Assembly (NCBI GenBank): GCA_017471245.1
Contig: JAFUVB010000041.1
Span: 1 to 64,000 of the forward strand
Direction of reading: 5' to 3'
From: Prevotella sp.
GTDB lineage: Bacteria > Bacteroidota > Bacteroidia > Bacteroidales > Bacteroidaceae
DNA: 64,000 nt
The notes below the pieces were generated by a model. It made no database searches and was not told the origin of the DNA. It saw nothing but the letters and a program-made list of their open reading frames with translations. The translations under genes and the position numbers were made by a program. The stretch's first letter is position 1; every line of letters begins with the position of its first letter. This document shows positions 25,410-34,048 of the stretch, in pieces.

Positions 25410-27125
25410 ATGAAATCAAACAGATATATGCCATTGATGCTGGCTTTGTGCGTAATAATCGGCATCGTGATAGGTACATTCTTTGCCAAGCACTTCTCCA
25501 GCAACCGACTGAACATCATCAACAGCGGCAGCAACAGGCTGAACAACCTGCTGCAACTCATCGACGATCAATATGTGGATGCCGTGAACATCGACTCGCT
25601 TGTGGAAAAGGCGATACCTCAGATTCTCTCAGATCTCGACCCGCACTCCGTATACATCAGTGCCAAAGACGTGCAGATTGCAACCGACGACCTGAAAGGT
25701 TCGTTCTCGGGTGTCGGCATCGAGTTCGTCATTCGCGAAGATACCATTCACATTCAAGGAGTCATCAAGAACAGTCCTGCTGAACGTGCCGGTCTGCTTG
25801 CCGGTGACAAGATTATCAGTGTCGACGGCAAACCTTTTGTGGGGAAGACTGTTACCAACGAGGAGGCGCAGCATCGTTTGAAAGGGCCGAAAGATACGAA
25901 GGTGACTATTGGCGTGATGCGCTATGGAGAGAAAAAAGAACTGAAGTTCACCGTTACACGTGGCGAAATCCCCACGCGAAGCGTAACCGCCACCTACATG
26001 CTTGACGAAACAACGGGATACATCCGCATCAAGAATTTCGGAGAAAACACTTATCCGGAGATGCTTATCTCGCTCGCACGCCTGTCGCAGGAAGGTTTCG
26101 GCAACCTGATCATCGACCTTCGCGACAATACAGGCGGCTATCTCACTTCGGCAGTGCAGATTGCCAACGAATTCCTCGCCACAAACAAGCTGATAGTATA
26201 TACCGAGGGACGCAAGTCACCAAGGCAGGAATACCGCAGCGACGGCAGAGGAAGCTACCAGAAAATACCGCTTATCGTGCTCATCAACGAAAGCAGCGCT
26301 TCTGCTTCAGAGATTTTTGCCGGTGCCATGCAGGATAACGACCGGGCAACGATCATCGGCCGCCGTTCATTTGGCAAAGGACTCGTTCAGCAGCAGTTGG
26401 CTTTCCGCGACGGTTCCATGATCCGCCTCACCATAGCACGCTACTATACTCCCTCGGGCAGATGCATTCAGAAACCGTATTCATTAGGAGATGTCAACGG
26501 ATATGAGGAGGATCTGCTTGCAAGATATGAGCACGGGGAGTTCTTCTCGCAAGACAGTATCAAGCATACCGGCCCTGCTTATCACACAAGCAATGGCCGC
26601 GAGGTTTATGGCGGCGGCGGTATCACACCTGATATCTTCGTTCCAGAAGATACGTTGGGCATGACTTCATACTACAAACGGGCAAGTATGAGTGGATTGA
26701 TATTGCAGTTCGCATTCGTTTACACAGATGATAACCGCGTGAAACTCAACACTTTCAAGGATATGATGGAACTTTCGGATTATCTTGTGAAGCAAAACAC
26801 GGTCGACATGTTTGCCACCTATGCCGACAAGCATGGATTGCAGCGGCGAAACCTGATGATCCAGAAGAGCCATTCACTATTGGAAAGGTATATCAACAGC
26901 AGGATTATCTACAACATCATGGACGAAGATGCATGGGTGCAGTATCTGAACATTGGCGATCCTGTGATCAAGGCTGCCCAAGATGTGTTCAACAAGAACG
27001 AAGCATTCCCCAAAAAGCCGGAAAAAGTGGAGGAAAAAGAGGGTAAGGGAGAGAAAGTGGCTTCGCTTACCCCATATTTCCTCAGGAATGTGACGAGAAG
27101 ATATAATGTGGTTGCCGTGTGCTGA
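25410..27125 (+). CDS. S41-family C-terminal processing peptidase with PDZ domain
   Basis: A 571-residue serine protease of the CtpA group, anchored in the inner membrane by an N-terminal helix (about residues 8-25) and acting in the periplasm on C-termini of substrates. A PDZ domain spans about residues 85-180 (FSGVGIEFVI, SPAERAGLLAGDKIISVDG). The catalytic serine lies in NESSASASEIFAGAMQD (near 297) and the lysine in RRSFGKGLVQQQ (near 322). The C-terminal 200 residues are a family-typical extension, ending in a Lys/Glu-rich stretch. It is the third gene of the operon and is followed 30 bp later by the cyclo-ligase. Confidence 0.92.
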   Translation: MKSNRYMPLMLALCVIIGIVIGTFFAKHFSSNRLNIINSGSNRLNNLLQLIDDQYVDAVNIDSLVEKAIPQILSDLDPHSVYISAKDVQIATDDLKGSFSGVGIEFVIREDTIHIQGVIKNSPAERAGLLAGDKIISVDGKPFVGKTVTNEEAQHRLKGPKDTKVTIGVMRYGEKKELKFTVTRGEIPTRSVTATYMLDETTGYIRIKNFGENTYPEMLISLARLSQEGFGNLIIDLRDNTGGYLTSAVQIANEFLATNKLIVYTEGRKSPRQEYRSDGRGSYQKIPLIVLINESSASASEIFAGAMQDNDRATIIGRRSFGKGLVQQQLAFRDGSMIRLTIARYYTPSGRCIQKPYSLGDVNGYEEDLLARYEHGEFFSQDSIKHTGPAYHTSNGREVYGGGGITPDIFVPEDTLGMTSYYKRASMSGLILQFAFVYTDDNRVKLNTFKDMMELSDYLVKQNTVDMFATYADKHGLQRRNLMIQKSHSLLERYINSRIIYNIMDEDAWVQYLNIGDPVIKAAQDVFNKNEAFPKKPEKVEEKEGKGEKVASLTPYFLRNVTRRYNVVAVC

Positions 27126-27155
27126 TCGTCAATTAGTAATACAGACTATTCGGAA

Positions 27156-27686
27156 ATGGACAAGAAAGATCTGCGGAAGTTCATCCGCATGCAGAAATCA
27201 ATGTTCTCTAACGAGAAACTGGATGAGCTGTCGCAGCCAATTATCAAGCGGTTGCTCGCTCATCCTCGCGTGAAAAATGCCCATACGATATTGATGTATT
27301 ATTCGCTTCAGGATGAGGTGAACACCCATGATGTAATCAACCAATTAGTGAAGGATGGAAAAACCGTGCTGCTACCAGCAGTATTAAGCGATACGGAGAT
27401 GGAATTGCGCATTTATGAGAGTGCCAAGGACCTGGTGGGAGGGTTCTTCAACATCATGGAACCCGTTGGAAAACTCTTCAGCCAATATGAAAAGATTGAT
27501 ACGGCAGTGGTTCCCGGCATGGCTTTCGATTCGCGTTGCAACCGACTTGGAAGAGGAAAAGGCTATTACGACCGGCTGTTGCCCAAACTGCCCGATGCCT
27601 ACAAGATTGGCGTTTGCTTCGATTTTCAGAAACTGCCTGGCATTCCTGCCGATGAAAACGATGTGAAAATGGATGAGGTTTTATAG
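27156..27686 (+). CDS. 5-formyltetrahydrofolate cyclo-ligase
   Basis: A 176-residue cytoplasmic enzyme that uses ATP to convert 5-formyltetrahydrofolate to 5,10-methenyltetrahydrofolate. The diagnostic motif RLGRGKGYYDRLLPKLP lies near residues 129-145, preceded by VVPGMAFDSRCN. The N-terminal basic helix (RKFIRMQKSMF) is typical. It is the last gene of the plus-strand operon and converges on the DUF721-recF unit; no clear terminator lies between. Confidence 0.93.
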   Translation: MDKKDLRKFIRMQKSMFSNEKLDELSQPIIKRLLAHPRVKNAHTILMYYSLQDEVNTHDVINQLVKDGKTVLLPAVLSDTEMELRIYESAKDLVGGFFNIMEPVGKLFSQYEKIDTAVVPGMAFDSRCNRLGRGKGYYDRLLPKLPDAYKIGVCFDFQKLPGIPADENDVKMDEVL

Positions 27687-27710
27687 GAGAAACATGTATC
27701 AGGATTAGGC

Positions 27711-27781
27711 TTGTGTGAGCATTAATAGAATCTGAGGTGTCACAGAATTATGATTGTGTGAACATCAATAGAATCTGATAT
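27711..27781. repeat. 28-bp direct repeat duplicating the 3' end of the DUF721 gene
   Basis: Sequence from TTGTGTGAGCATTAATAGAA at 27711 recurs with few changes at 27754, offset 43 bp. The second copy includes the last codons and stop of the minus-strand DUF721 gene; the first lies in the convergent gap. Confidence 0.75.
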
Positions 27782-28055
27782 CAACAATAATCCGTGCTCC
27801 GACATACTTGTTAAGCTTGTTCACCAACTGAGTACGCATCATCGACAAGTCGGAACGCAATGCAGGACTTGCGATCTTTACGAACAACACCTGGTTGCGG
27901 ATGTATTTCTCCTCAGTATAACGGGCAATCACATTTCCGGCTACCGTATCCCAAGCATCCACCAACCTGTTCTGCAGCAACGGTGTTTCCAACCCGTTTT
28001 GCCGCAGAAACATGCTTACCACTTCGTCGACAGACAGTACCTTGCGCTTAAACAT
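27765..28055 (-). CDS. DUF721 (DciA-like) protein
   Basis: A 96-residue basic protein of the DUF721 family, related to DciA, which helps load the replicative helicase in bacteria without DnaC. Features are RKVLSVDEVVSMFLRQNG, LLQNRLVDAWDTVAG and the closing MRTQLVNKLNKYVG. It starts 8 bp inside the end of recF, an arrangement common in several phyla. The 3' end is duplicated in the intergenic region. Confidence 0.85.
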   Translation of the reverse strand: MFKRKVLSVDEVVSMFLRQNGLETPLLQNRLVDAWDTVAGNVIARYTEEKYIRNQVLFVKIASPALRSDLSMMRTQLVNKLNKYVGARIIVDIRFY

Positions 28056-29157
28056 AGCTCTTTTCCTTTATTTCTCCACCGTCAACAGAAAAAATCTTAT
28101 AGTCAAACCCAGTGCGCTGAAGTATCTTGTCAAGATGATCACGATTGGTATCGGTGATGAAAATCTGCCCATACTCCTCGCTCGACACAAGACGAATGAT
28201 CTGCTCAACCCTGCCGGCATCGAGCTTGTCGAATATATCATCAAGAAGCAACAATGGTGTGGTATTGCCCGGCGTGCGTTTCAGGAAGCTGAATTGTGCC
28301 AGTTTCAAGGCAATCACATAGGTCTTGTTCTGTCCCTGACTACCTTCTTTCTTCATGGAGTAGCCTCCCAGCGTCATTTCAAGTTCGTCACGGTGGATGC
28401 CGTGGAGCGAATATCCCACTGCCCTGTCCTTAAATCTGTCACGGCGTATCACATCCAGCAACGCTCCACGCTGGCAATGGGAAATATAATTGAGCGAAAC
28501 CTCTTCTCGTTCCTCTGATATGCTTTGATAGATATGCTGAAAAAGCGGTATCAGTTCTTTCACGAAGGCGTCGCGTTTCTGATATACCACTTCTCCCTCC
28601 ATAGCCATCTGCTCCTCACAGATAGCCATGAGCGTTTCATCAGGTTCTTCTTCCTGTTTGAGCAGTACGTTCCGCTGCTGCAGCGCCTTGTTATATCGGT
28701 TGAGCGCTTCGATGTAGCCACGGTCATACTGTGAAATCACCACATCCATCAAGCGCCTGCGCTCCTCACTTCCGCCTTCAATGAGCAACGTGTCGGAGGG
28801 AGAAACGAAGATAAGAGGTATCATTCCGATATGTTCTGACAACCGCTTATACTCTTTCTTGTTCCTTTTGAAGTGCTTTTTCGCCCCAACTTTCATTCCG
28901 CAATACACCTGCATGGGGTCACCGAGGTCGTTGTCATAAGATGCTTCCAGCACGAAAAACGGCTCGCCGTGGCAGATTACCTGCGAATCAATGCTATTAT
29001 ATGCACTCCGGCAGAACGACAGATAATATACAGCATCAAGGAAATTCGTCTTCCCCACCCCGTTCCTGCCGATCAGACAATTCATTTTCGGAGACAAGTC
29101 GAGCGATGCCTCTTTGATGTTCTTAAAGTTAATAATTGAGATTTTCTTCAGTATCAT
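28048..29157 (-). CDS. recF: DNA replication and repair protein RecF
   Basis: A 369-residue SMC-like ATPase that guides RecA loading at single-stranded gaps. Walker A is GRNGVGKTNFLDAV (near residue 31-44), the ABC signature is around GSQGQNKTYVIAL, and Walker B is TPLLLLDDIFDKLD. The ATG at 29157 begins MILKKISIINFKN, the normal RecF start; a start 36 bases upstream would overlap the promoter box. It overlaps the DUF721 gene by 8 bp. Confidence 0.95.
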   Translation of the reverse strand: MILKKISIINFKNIKEASLDLSPKMNCLIGRNGVGKTNFLDAVYYLSFCRSAYNSIDSQVICHGEPFFVLEASYDNDLGDPMQVYCGMKVGAKKHFKRNKKEYKRLSEHIGMIPLIFVSPSDTLLIEGGSEERRRLMDVVISQYDRGYIEALNRYNKALQQRNVLLKQEEEPDETLMAICEEQMAMEGEVVYQKRDAFVKELIPLFQHIYQSISEEREEVSLNYISHCQRGALLDVIRRDRFKDRAVGYSLHGIHRDELEMTLGGYSMKKEGSQGQNKTYVIALKLAQFSFLKRTPGNTTPLLLLDDIFDKLDAGRVEQIIRLVSSEEYGQIFITDTNRDHLDKILQRTGFDYKIFSVDGGEIKEKSYV

Positions 29158-29182
29158 TCGCCTCTTTCGTCTTTTCAGTAGG

Positions 29183-29190
29183 CAAAGATA
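29183..29190 (-). promoter_or_regulatory. -7 box TATCTTTG of recF-DUF721
   Basis: A full match to TAnnTTTG on the minus strand, 25 bases before the recF ATG at 29157. Confidence 0.6.
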
Positions 29191-29254
29191 CACCTTTTAT
29201 TACTGAAAAACGAAAAAAGTCACGGATAAATTTCAATATGTGAATTAAATTCCT

Positions 29255-29262
29255 TAATTTTG
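29255..29262 (+). promoter_or_regulatory. -7 box TAATTTTG of the TPR-ribH unit
   Basis: TAATTTTG, 32 bases before the ATG at 29295, in the divergent region with recF. No clear -33 TTG. Confidence 0.5.
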
Positions 29263-29294
29263 CAGCCCAAAAGAGAAAAATAAAAAACAATAAA

Positions 29295-29984
29295 ATGGCA
29301 AAAGTAAAAGAACAACAGAACGTTGAGAATCTCAACAAGAAAGAAGCTTTCTTCATGAAATACAGGAAAGCTATCATCTATGCAGTGATTGCACTGATCG
29401 TGATTATTGCAGGTATTATTCTCTACAACAGCTATGTAAAGGTTCCACGCGAGACAAAGGCAAGCACGGAACTTGCTAAAGGGCAGGAACTCTTTGCAGA
29501 CCGTATGTTTGAAAAAGCACTCAATGGCGACAGCACCAAGTATGCTGGTTTCCTGAAGATTGCTTCCGACTACAGTAGCACAGCAGCCGGAAACCTGGCA
29601 AACCTGTATGCCGGACTTTGCTACGCTAACATGGGCAAGTGGGAAGACGCAGTGAAATTCCTTGACAAGTACTCCCCTGCCAACGATATTATGGTGAGCC
29701 CGGCTGCATTGTCTGCATTAGGCGATGCCTATGCCAACGTGAATCAGCTCGACAAGGCTGTTTCTGCATTCAAGAAGGCTGCAAGCATGGCCGACAGCAA
29801 TGCTGAAGACAACACCAACAACAGCCTTTCACCCACATTCCTCATCAAGGCTGCTCAGATTCTTGAGAGCCAGAAAAAGAACGATGAGGCACTGAAAATC
29901 TATCAGGACATCAAGAAGAAGTATGTCAACTCAGCCGTTTGGTCCGAGATTGACAAGTATATTGAACGTGTTTCTGCAAAATAA
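29295..29984 (+). CDS. Membrane-anchored tetratricopeptide-repeat protein (YfgM-like)
   Basis: A 229-residue protein with one N-terminal membrane helix (about 26-45), so the rest faces the periplasm. The remainder is helical with tetratricopeptide-like units ([56 protein letters not shown]). The layout resembles YfgM, a partner of secretion and folding factors, but partners here are unknown. Its stop and the ribH start share one base (TAATG), so translation is coupled. Confidence 0.82.
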   Translation: MAKVKEQQNVENLNKKEAFFMKYRKAIIYAVIALIVIIAGIILYNSYVKVPRETKASTELAKGQELFADRMFEKALNGDSTKYAGFLKIASDYSSTAAGNLANLYAGLCYANMGKWEDAVKFLDKYSPANDIMVSPAALSALGDAYANVNQLDKAVSAFKKAASMADSNAEDNTNNSLSPTFLIKAAQILESQKKNDEALKIYQDIKKKYVNSAVWSEIDKYIERVSAK

Positions 29985-30460
29985 TGGCAACAGCACTTCA
30001 CAATTTGTCTGACTACGACTTCGCTAAAGTACCCGATGCCAGCAACATGTGCTTCGGCATAGTGGTGGCAGAATGGAATCCGGAGATAACGGGAGCACTG
30101 CTCAATGGGGCTGTATCCACATTAGAGAAGCATGGAGCACTTCCAGAAAACATCCACGTGAAAACCGTTCCCGGCTCTTTCGAGCTGATTTACGGTGCAC
30201 ACCAGATGACGCTCAATGGCGGTTATGATGCCATTATCATTCTCGGCAGTGTCATTCGCGGCGAGACTCCTCACTTCGACTATATCTGCCAAGGTGTAAC
30301 TGCCGGCATTGCAAGGCTGAATGCCACAAGCGAGATACCCGTTGTCTATGGTCTTCTCACGACAAACGACCTTCAACAGGCAAAGGACAGAGCGGGCGGA
30401 CGACTTGGAAACAAGGGTGACGAGTGTGCAATCGTAGCAATTAAAATGGCAAAGTTCTGA
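29984..30460 (+). CDS. ribH: 6,7-dimethyl-8-ribityllumazine synthase
   Basis: A 158-residue cytoplasmic enzyme, the penultimate step of riboflavin synthesis, joining the ribityl-pyrimidine and the four-carbon phosphate; it usually forms hollow 60-mers. Signatures are [44 protein letters not shown] and [19 protein letters not shown]. It is coupled to the TPR gene by TAATG and followed by a strong terminator. No riboflavin riboswitch is seen upstream. Confidence 0.96.
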   Translation: MATALHNLSDYDFAKVPDASNMCFGIVVAEWNPEITGALLNGAVSTLEKHGALPENIHVKTVPGSFELIYGAHQMTLNGGYDAIIILGSVIRGETPHFDYICQGVTAGIARLNATSEIPVVYGLLTTNDLQQAKDRAGGRLGNKGDECAIVAIKMAKF

Positions 30461-30483
30461 TTATTCGATCATTTAGATATCAA

Positions 30484-30530
30484 GGAAGGTGTAAATGGAC
30501 ATGTTCATTTGCACCTTCCTACTTTTTATT
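30484..30530 (+). terminator. Intrinsic terminator after ribH
   Basis: GGAAGGTGTAAATG (30484-30497) and CATTTGCACCTTCC (30506-30519) pair with one wobble around an 8-base loop, followed by TACTTTTTATT. Confidence 0.88.
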
Positions 30531-30617
30531 CGCCAAGCCACATAAGGCGCGCGGGCATTCTAAGGCCATGATTATGCCCACATTATACGGAATCATTGGA
30601 AAAAAACAGCCTAATAA

Positions 30618-30648
30618 TTGGAGATTCAGGAAAAAGTAAGTATCTTTG
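30618..30648 (+). promoter_or_regulatory. Promoter of the exonuclease III gene
   Basis: TTG at 30618-30620 and TATCTTTG at 30641-30648, 20 bases apart, matching both consensus elements. The ATG is 23 bases downstream. An in-frame start at 30618 would overlap the promoter and is rejected. Confidence 0.65.
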
Positions 30649-30671
30649 CCACCGAAAAAAACAAGATTAAC

Positions 30672-31430
30672 ATGAAGTTTATCAGTTGGAATGTGAACGG
30701 CTTGAGGGCTTGCGAGGGCAAAGGCTGTTTCAGTGAAGCATTTAAATCATTGGATGCAGATTTCTTCTGTCTGCAAGAAACAAAGATGCAGGCCGGTCAG
30801 CTCGACCTGTCATTCGACGGATATGAGTCGTTTTGGAACTATGCCGATAAGAAAGGATATAGCGGAACTGCCATTTTCTCCCGTCACAAACCGCTGAACG
30901 TCACCTACGGCATGGGTATTGACGAGCACGACCATGAAGGAAGGGTGATCACTCTTGAGATGAGCGACTTCTTTCTGGTAACTGTCTATACGCCAAACTC
31001 CCAAGACGGGTTGAGAAGGCTCAGCTATCGGATGCAGTGGGAAGATGATTTCCGCAACTATCTGAAGAAACTGGATGCCCAAAAGCCCGTGATTGTCTGC
31101 GGAGACATGAATGTTGCCCATCAGGAGATTGATTTGAAGAACCCGAAGACTAACCGGAAAAATGCCGGCTTTACTGATGAGGAGCGGGAAAAGTTCACCA
31201 TTCTGCTCGCCAACGGATTCACCGACTCGTTCAGATACTTCTATCCCGACAAGACAGATATCTATTCCTGGTGGAGCTATCGCTTCAAGGCGAGAGAAAA
31301 GAACGCAGGGTGGCGCATCGACTACTTCGTGGTTTCCGAAAGACTCAACCCGAAAATGGAGGATGCCAAGATACATACAGACATCTTCGGCAGCGACCAT
31401 TGCCCGGTGGAACTCACCATCTCCATATAA
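30672..31430 (+). CDS. xth: Exodeoxyribonuclease III (ExoA/Xth type)
   Basis: A 252-residue DNA repair enzyme that cuts at abasic sites and removes 3' blocking groups. The endonuclease/exonuclease/phosphatase fold is complete: FISWNVNGLRA, FCLQETKMQ (metal Glu), YTPNSQDGLRRL, CGDMNVAHQEIDLKNP, YSWWSYRFKAREKNAGWRID and the final GSDHCPVELTI with the catalytic Asp-His. Cytoplasmic, own promoter. Confidence 0.96.
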   Translation: MKFISWNVNGLRACEGKGCFSEAFKSLDADFFCLQETKMQAGQLDLSFDGYESFWNYADKKGYSGTAIFSRHKPLNVTYGMGIDEHDHEGRVITLEMSDFFLVTVYTPNSQDGLRRLSYRMQWEDDFRNYLKKLDAQKPVIVCGDMNVAHQEIDLKNPKTNRKNAGFTDEEREKFTILLANGFTDSFRYFYPDKTDIYSWWSYRFKAREKNAGWRIDYFVVSERLNPKMEDAKIHTDIFGSDHCPVELTISI

Positions 31431-31462
31431 TTTTAAAGAACAAAAACATCAATTATTGAACC

Positions 31463-31855
31463 ATGAATCTGCAATTGCTCTTACGATCATTCGAGTTCGA
31501 TGAACTTTTCCCGACAGTGGCAAAGATGTACCCAAACGCCAAACGCCACAGAAAGGAGTTCAAAACAGCATACGACCTGCTGACAACCCTCACTCCCGTC
31601 AATTCGAAAAAGAACATCAGGTATCAGGTCATTGAGTCACCCTACTCCAATGACTATTTCTTCGGCGCACAGGACAGCAGTTTCAAAGCCACGTGGCATG
31701 AAATTGCTGGAAAGAACATCATCAAGGAACATTCCGTGGAACTATCCGATGAAGAAATAGCAGCCAACTGCCTCATTAACACCATCTTCATCGGACAGCA
31801 TCCGGAACAGTATGCTGACAGCTACTCGTCACTGGTAGGAAGAAAGAAAAAATAA
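31463..31855 (+). CDS. Conserved Bacteroidales protein of unknown function
   Basis: A 130-residue soluble protein without signal peptide. It is rich in charged and aromatic residues (FDELFPTVAKMYPNAKRHRK, FKATWHEIAGKNI, NCLINTIFIGQHPEQYAD). I do not recognise a characterised family. It lies 32 bp after the exonuclease gene and may be co-transcribed. It ends 23 bp from the converging DUF4738 gene with a shared hairpin terminator between. Confidence 0.6.
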   Translation: MNLQLLLRSFEFDELFPTVAKMYPNAKRHRKEFKTAYDLLTTLTPVNSKKNIRYQVIESPYSNDYFFGAQDSSFKATWHEIAGKNIIKEHSVELSDEEIAANCLINTIFIGQHPEQYADSYSSLVGRKKK

Positions 31856-31867
31856 GACTTTCAGGCA

Positions 31868-31891
31868 AGAAGGGGTGCCTAAACCCCTTCT
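31868..31891. terminator. Hairpin between convergent genes
   Basis: AGAAGGGG (31868-31875) pairs with CCCCTTCT (31884-31891). The right arm lies inside the last codons of the minus-strand gene, so its C-terminal Glu-rich codons double as terminator. T-runs are short on both sides. Confidence 0.55.
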
Positions 31892-32469
31892 TCCTCATCT
31901 TCAGCATTTGCGTCGAGAGGCTCTATTGAATCCAATTGAGTATCACGTGCGATGCTCACATTACCCATTCTGCTCAAAGTGACAATCATCGGAATATACT
32001 CATCGCTCAACTTGTCGGCCGAACCCACGCTTGCACCGAACAGCAGATTGTCTCCTTCGGCACGATCGAACACGATTCCCAATAACACACCATTGTCACG
32101 CGTGTTCGCATCTAAATAATCGTTGAAGGCTTTCTTTGAAAAAAGACGGTTGAAAAATTCTGTGCCATCGGGACGGATCACCTTTATTCGGATGAGGTTA
32201 TCATAGTATTTCGTTCCCTGCTCATCCTTTACCATCGGCAGGCTGTCAGCAACAAAACGGTGAACTTCCACCTTATAGGTCTTGCCGATCCACTCCACAT
32301 CATCCCGATGAGTATATTCGCTCATCCTGACAGGAGCCGATGGTTTGGGAGTCTCTGCCTTCGGAACGATGATTACATTGGGCTTTTTCTTCTCACTGCA
32401 TGATGCCATCGCCGCCACTGCTAACACGGCAAGCACGCATTTAGCTATTTTGCTCGTCATTTGTCTCAT
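31879..32469 (-). CDS. DUF4738 lipoprotein
   Basis: A 196-residue predicted lipoprotein of the DUF4738 family. The signal peptide ends AAMASC, with lipid Cys at about residue 24, followed by a Pro/Lys-rich linker (PKAETPKPSAPVRM). The domain shows DVEWIGKTYKVEVHRFVADS and RIKVIRPDGTEFFNRLFSKK. It ends in an acidic tail. Function unknown. An in-frame ATG three codons later is an equally good start. It is divergent from the DUF4230 pair. Confidence 0.75.
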   Translation of the reverse strand: MRQMTSKIAKCVLAVLAVAAMASCSEKKKPNVIIVPKAETPKPSAPVRMSEYTHRDDVEWIGKTYKVEVHRFVADSLPMVKDEQGTKYYDNLIRIKVIRPDGTEFFNRLFSKKAFNDYLDANTRDNGVLLGIVFDRAEGDNLLFGASVGSADKLSDEYIPMIVTLSRMGNVSIARDTQLDSIEPLDANAEDEEEGV

Positions 32470-32499
32470 TTCTTTCGGTATCTTACGTTAAAGAATGTA

Positions 32500-32507
32500 C
32501 AAAATTA
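32500..32507 (-). promoter_or_regulatory. -7 box TAATTTTG of the DUF4738 gene
   Basis: Full match to TAnnTTTG on the minus strand, 30 bases before the start codon. Confidence 0.5.
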
Positions 32508-32591
32508 AAACATTTTGCCGAAATTAGAGATATATGTTTAGCAAAAAATGAAAAATTTAATTCAATTATATCCATAATGACATTTTTTTAC

Positions 32592-32599
32592 TATCTTTG
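32592..32599 (+). promoter_or_regulatory. -7 box TATCTTTG of the DUF4230 pair
   Basis: Full match to TAnnTTTG, 27 bases before the ATG at 32627; the upstream region is very AT-rich. Confidence 0.6.
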
Positions 32600-32626
32600 C
32601 AGTAAGAAAAAGCTCCACTCAGGATT

Positions 32627-33304
32627 ATGAAGAAGAATATCACAGCAATGCTCTGCGCAGCCGCATCCACGCTGGTTCTATATGCATGCAACGCGCAGAC
32701 GGAAACCAGACAGGAACAGCAGCCAGTAGACACGATTCCCATGATGATCATGCAGATACAGAAATGCGCAAAACTCTATACAGCAGAATATCATGTGCAT
32801 AAAATCGTGACGCACGACGACCAGATGAAGCTCAAAGGCAGCATCCTGGCTCAGGATTTCAACATCACCCTGCCCATCGGCAACCGAAAAATCGCCATTC
32901 CCATGGATGCCACGCTGAAGGCATACGTGGATTTCAGCGGTTTCTCTGAGAAAAACATCCAGCGCAGCGGCAACCGCATTGAGATTATCCTGCCCGATCC
33001 GAAGGTGGAACTCACCAGCAGCAAGATCAACCATGCAGAAATCAAGAAACAGGTATCCATCCTCCGCTCCAACTTCAATGATGAGGAGATGACCAACTAC
33101 GAGAATCAGGGCAGGGCATCCATCATCAACGACATTCCGAAAATGGGCATTATCAACATGGCGCAGGAAAATGCAGCCAACACAATCATACCGATGATTG
33201 TTGCGTTGGGATATCCTGAAGAAAGCATTAAAGTAACATTCCGTAAACAGTTTACATCCAACGACATACATTCTCTGTTTGACGCAAAATCAATTGCAAA
33301 ATGA
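32627..33304 (+). CDS. DUF4230 protein, first of two, probable lipoprotein
   Basis: A 225-residue secreted protein; the signal peptide ends LVLYAC, giving a likely lipid Cys near residue 22. The DUF4230 domain shows CAKLYTAEYHVHKIV, NRKIAIPMDATLKAYVDFSG and NRIEIILPDPKVELTSSKIN. Function unknown. It overlaps the second DUF4230 gene by 4 bp (ATGA), so the two are translationally coupled and their products may pair. Confidence 0.8.
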   Translation: MKKNITAMLCAAASTLVLYACNAQTETRQEQQPVDTIPMMIMQIQKCAKLYTAEYHVHKIVTHDDQMKLKGSILAQDFNITLPIGNRKIAIPMDATLKAYVDFSGFSEKNIQRSGNRIEIILPDPKVELTSSKINHAEIKKQVSILRSNFNDEEMTNYENQGRASIINDIPKMGIINMAQENAANTIIPMIVALGYPEESIKVTFRKQFTSNDIHSLFDAKSIAK

Positions 33305-34017
33305 CCAAGAAGAAAACCAACAAGACAGCGAAGCAAGAACAATTGAACGATGCCATCCAGAGCGGCATTGAAGTGATACTGACAGCACTTCTCCAAATGG
33401 TGGGAAAGCTGGGGAAATGGTCCATCATTGCCCTTCTCGTGATCGTTCTCGCCATCGTGGGCATCGGTTATTTCGCCTTGCAGAAAATGACCGACACCAA
33501 TGCCTCCATCGAAATCGACCAGCGCATCGGCGTGACACCCACGCAGATAGAATCGATGAAGGCCATCGGCGAATGGGAATTCCTGTCGATTGCCGACGAA
33601 GAACTCACCGACACCGTGCGCAACGGGTTCTTCAAGGACGACGAACTGATACGCATCTACTATGGAACCCTGCGGTTAGGCATCGACATGAGTGAGGTGA
33701 AAGACGGCTGGATAACGAAAGACCACGACACCATCGACGTTCTGCTGCCTCCCGTGAAGCTTCTCGACGAGAAAATCATAGACGAGGCACGTACCAAGTC
33801 GTTCTTTGAATCAGGAAAATGGAGCGACCAGGATCGCGAGAACCTCTATCAGCGCGCCTACCAGCGCATGAAGCAGCGCTGCCTCACCAAGGAGAACATT
33901 GCCAGTGCTGAGCAGAACGCCACCAAACAGTTCTACCAGCTCATGCGGTCGATGGGCTTTGAGAACGTAAGAGTGAGGATGGAACAGCCCGTTGACACCG
34001 AAAAACAGAGCCGATAA
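33301..34017 (+). CDS. DUF4230 protein, second of two, membrane-anchored
   Basis: A 238-residue protein with one membrane helix (about residues 38-58, IIALLVIVLAIVGIGYFAL) after a basic Lys/Thr-rich cytoplasmic N-terminus. The outer part is a DUF4230 domain (RIGVTPTQIESMKAIGEWEF, TIDVLLPPVKLLDEKIID). It differs from the first copy in its anchor: the first is a lipoprotein, this one an inner-membrane protein. Together they could bridge compartments (inference). Function unknown. Confidence 0.8.
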   Translation: MTKKKTNKTAKQEQLNDAIQSGIEVILTALLQMVGKLGKWSIIALLVIVLAIVGIGYFALQKMTDTNASIEIDQRIGVTPTQIESMKAIGEWEFLSIADEELTDTVRNGFFKDDELIRIYYGTLRLGIDMSEVKDGWITKDHDTIDVLLPPVKLLDEKIIDEARTKSFFESGKWSDQDRENLYQRAYQRMKQRCLTKENIASAEQNATKQFYQLMRSMGFENVRVRMEQPVDTEKQSR

Positions 34018-34048
34018 CCACATCAAACAATATCACCCGCTTCTACAC

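Noticed and set aside
29157-29193. Upstream start of recF
   Set aside because: It overlaps the -7 box; the conserved protein begins at MILKKISI, 29157.
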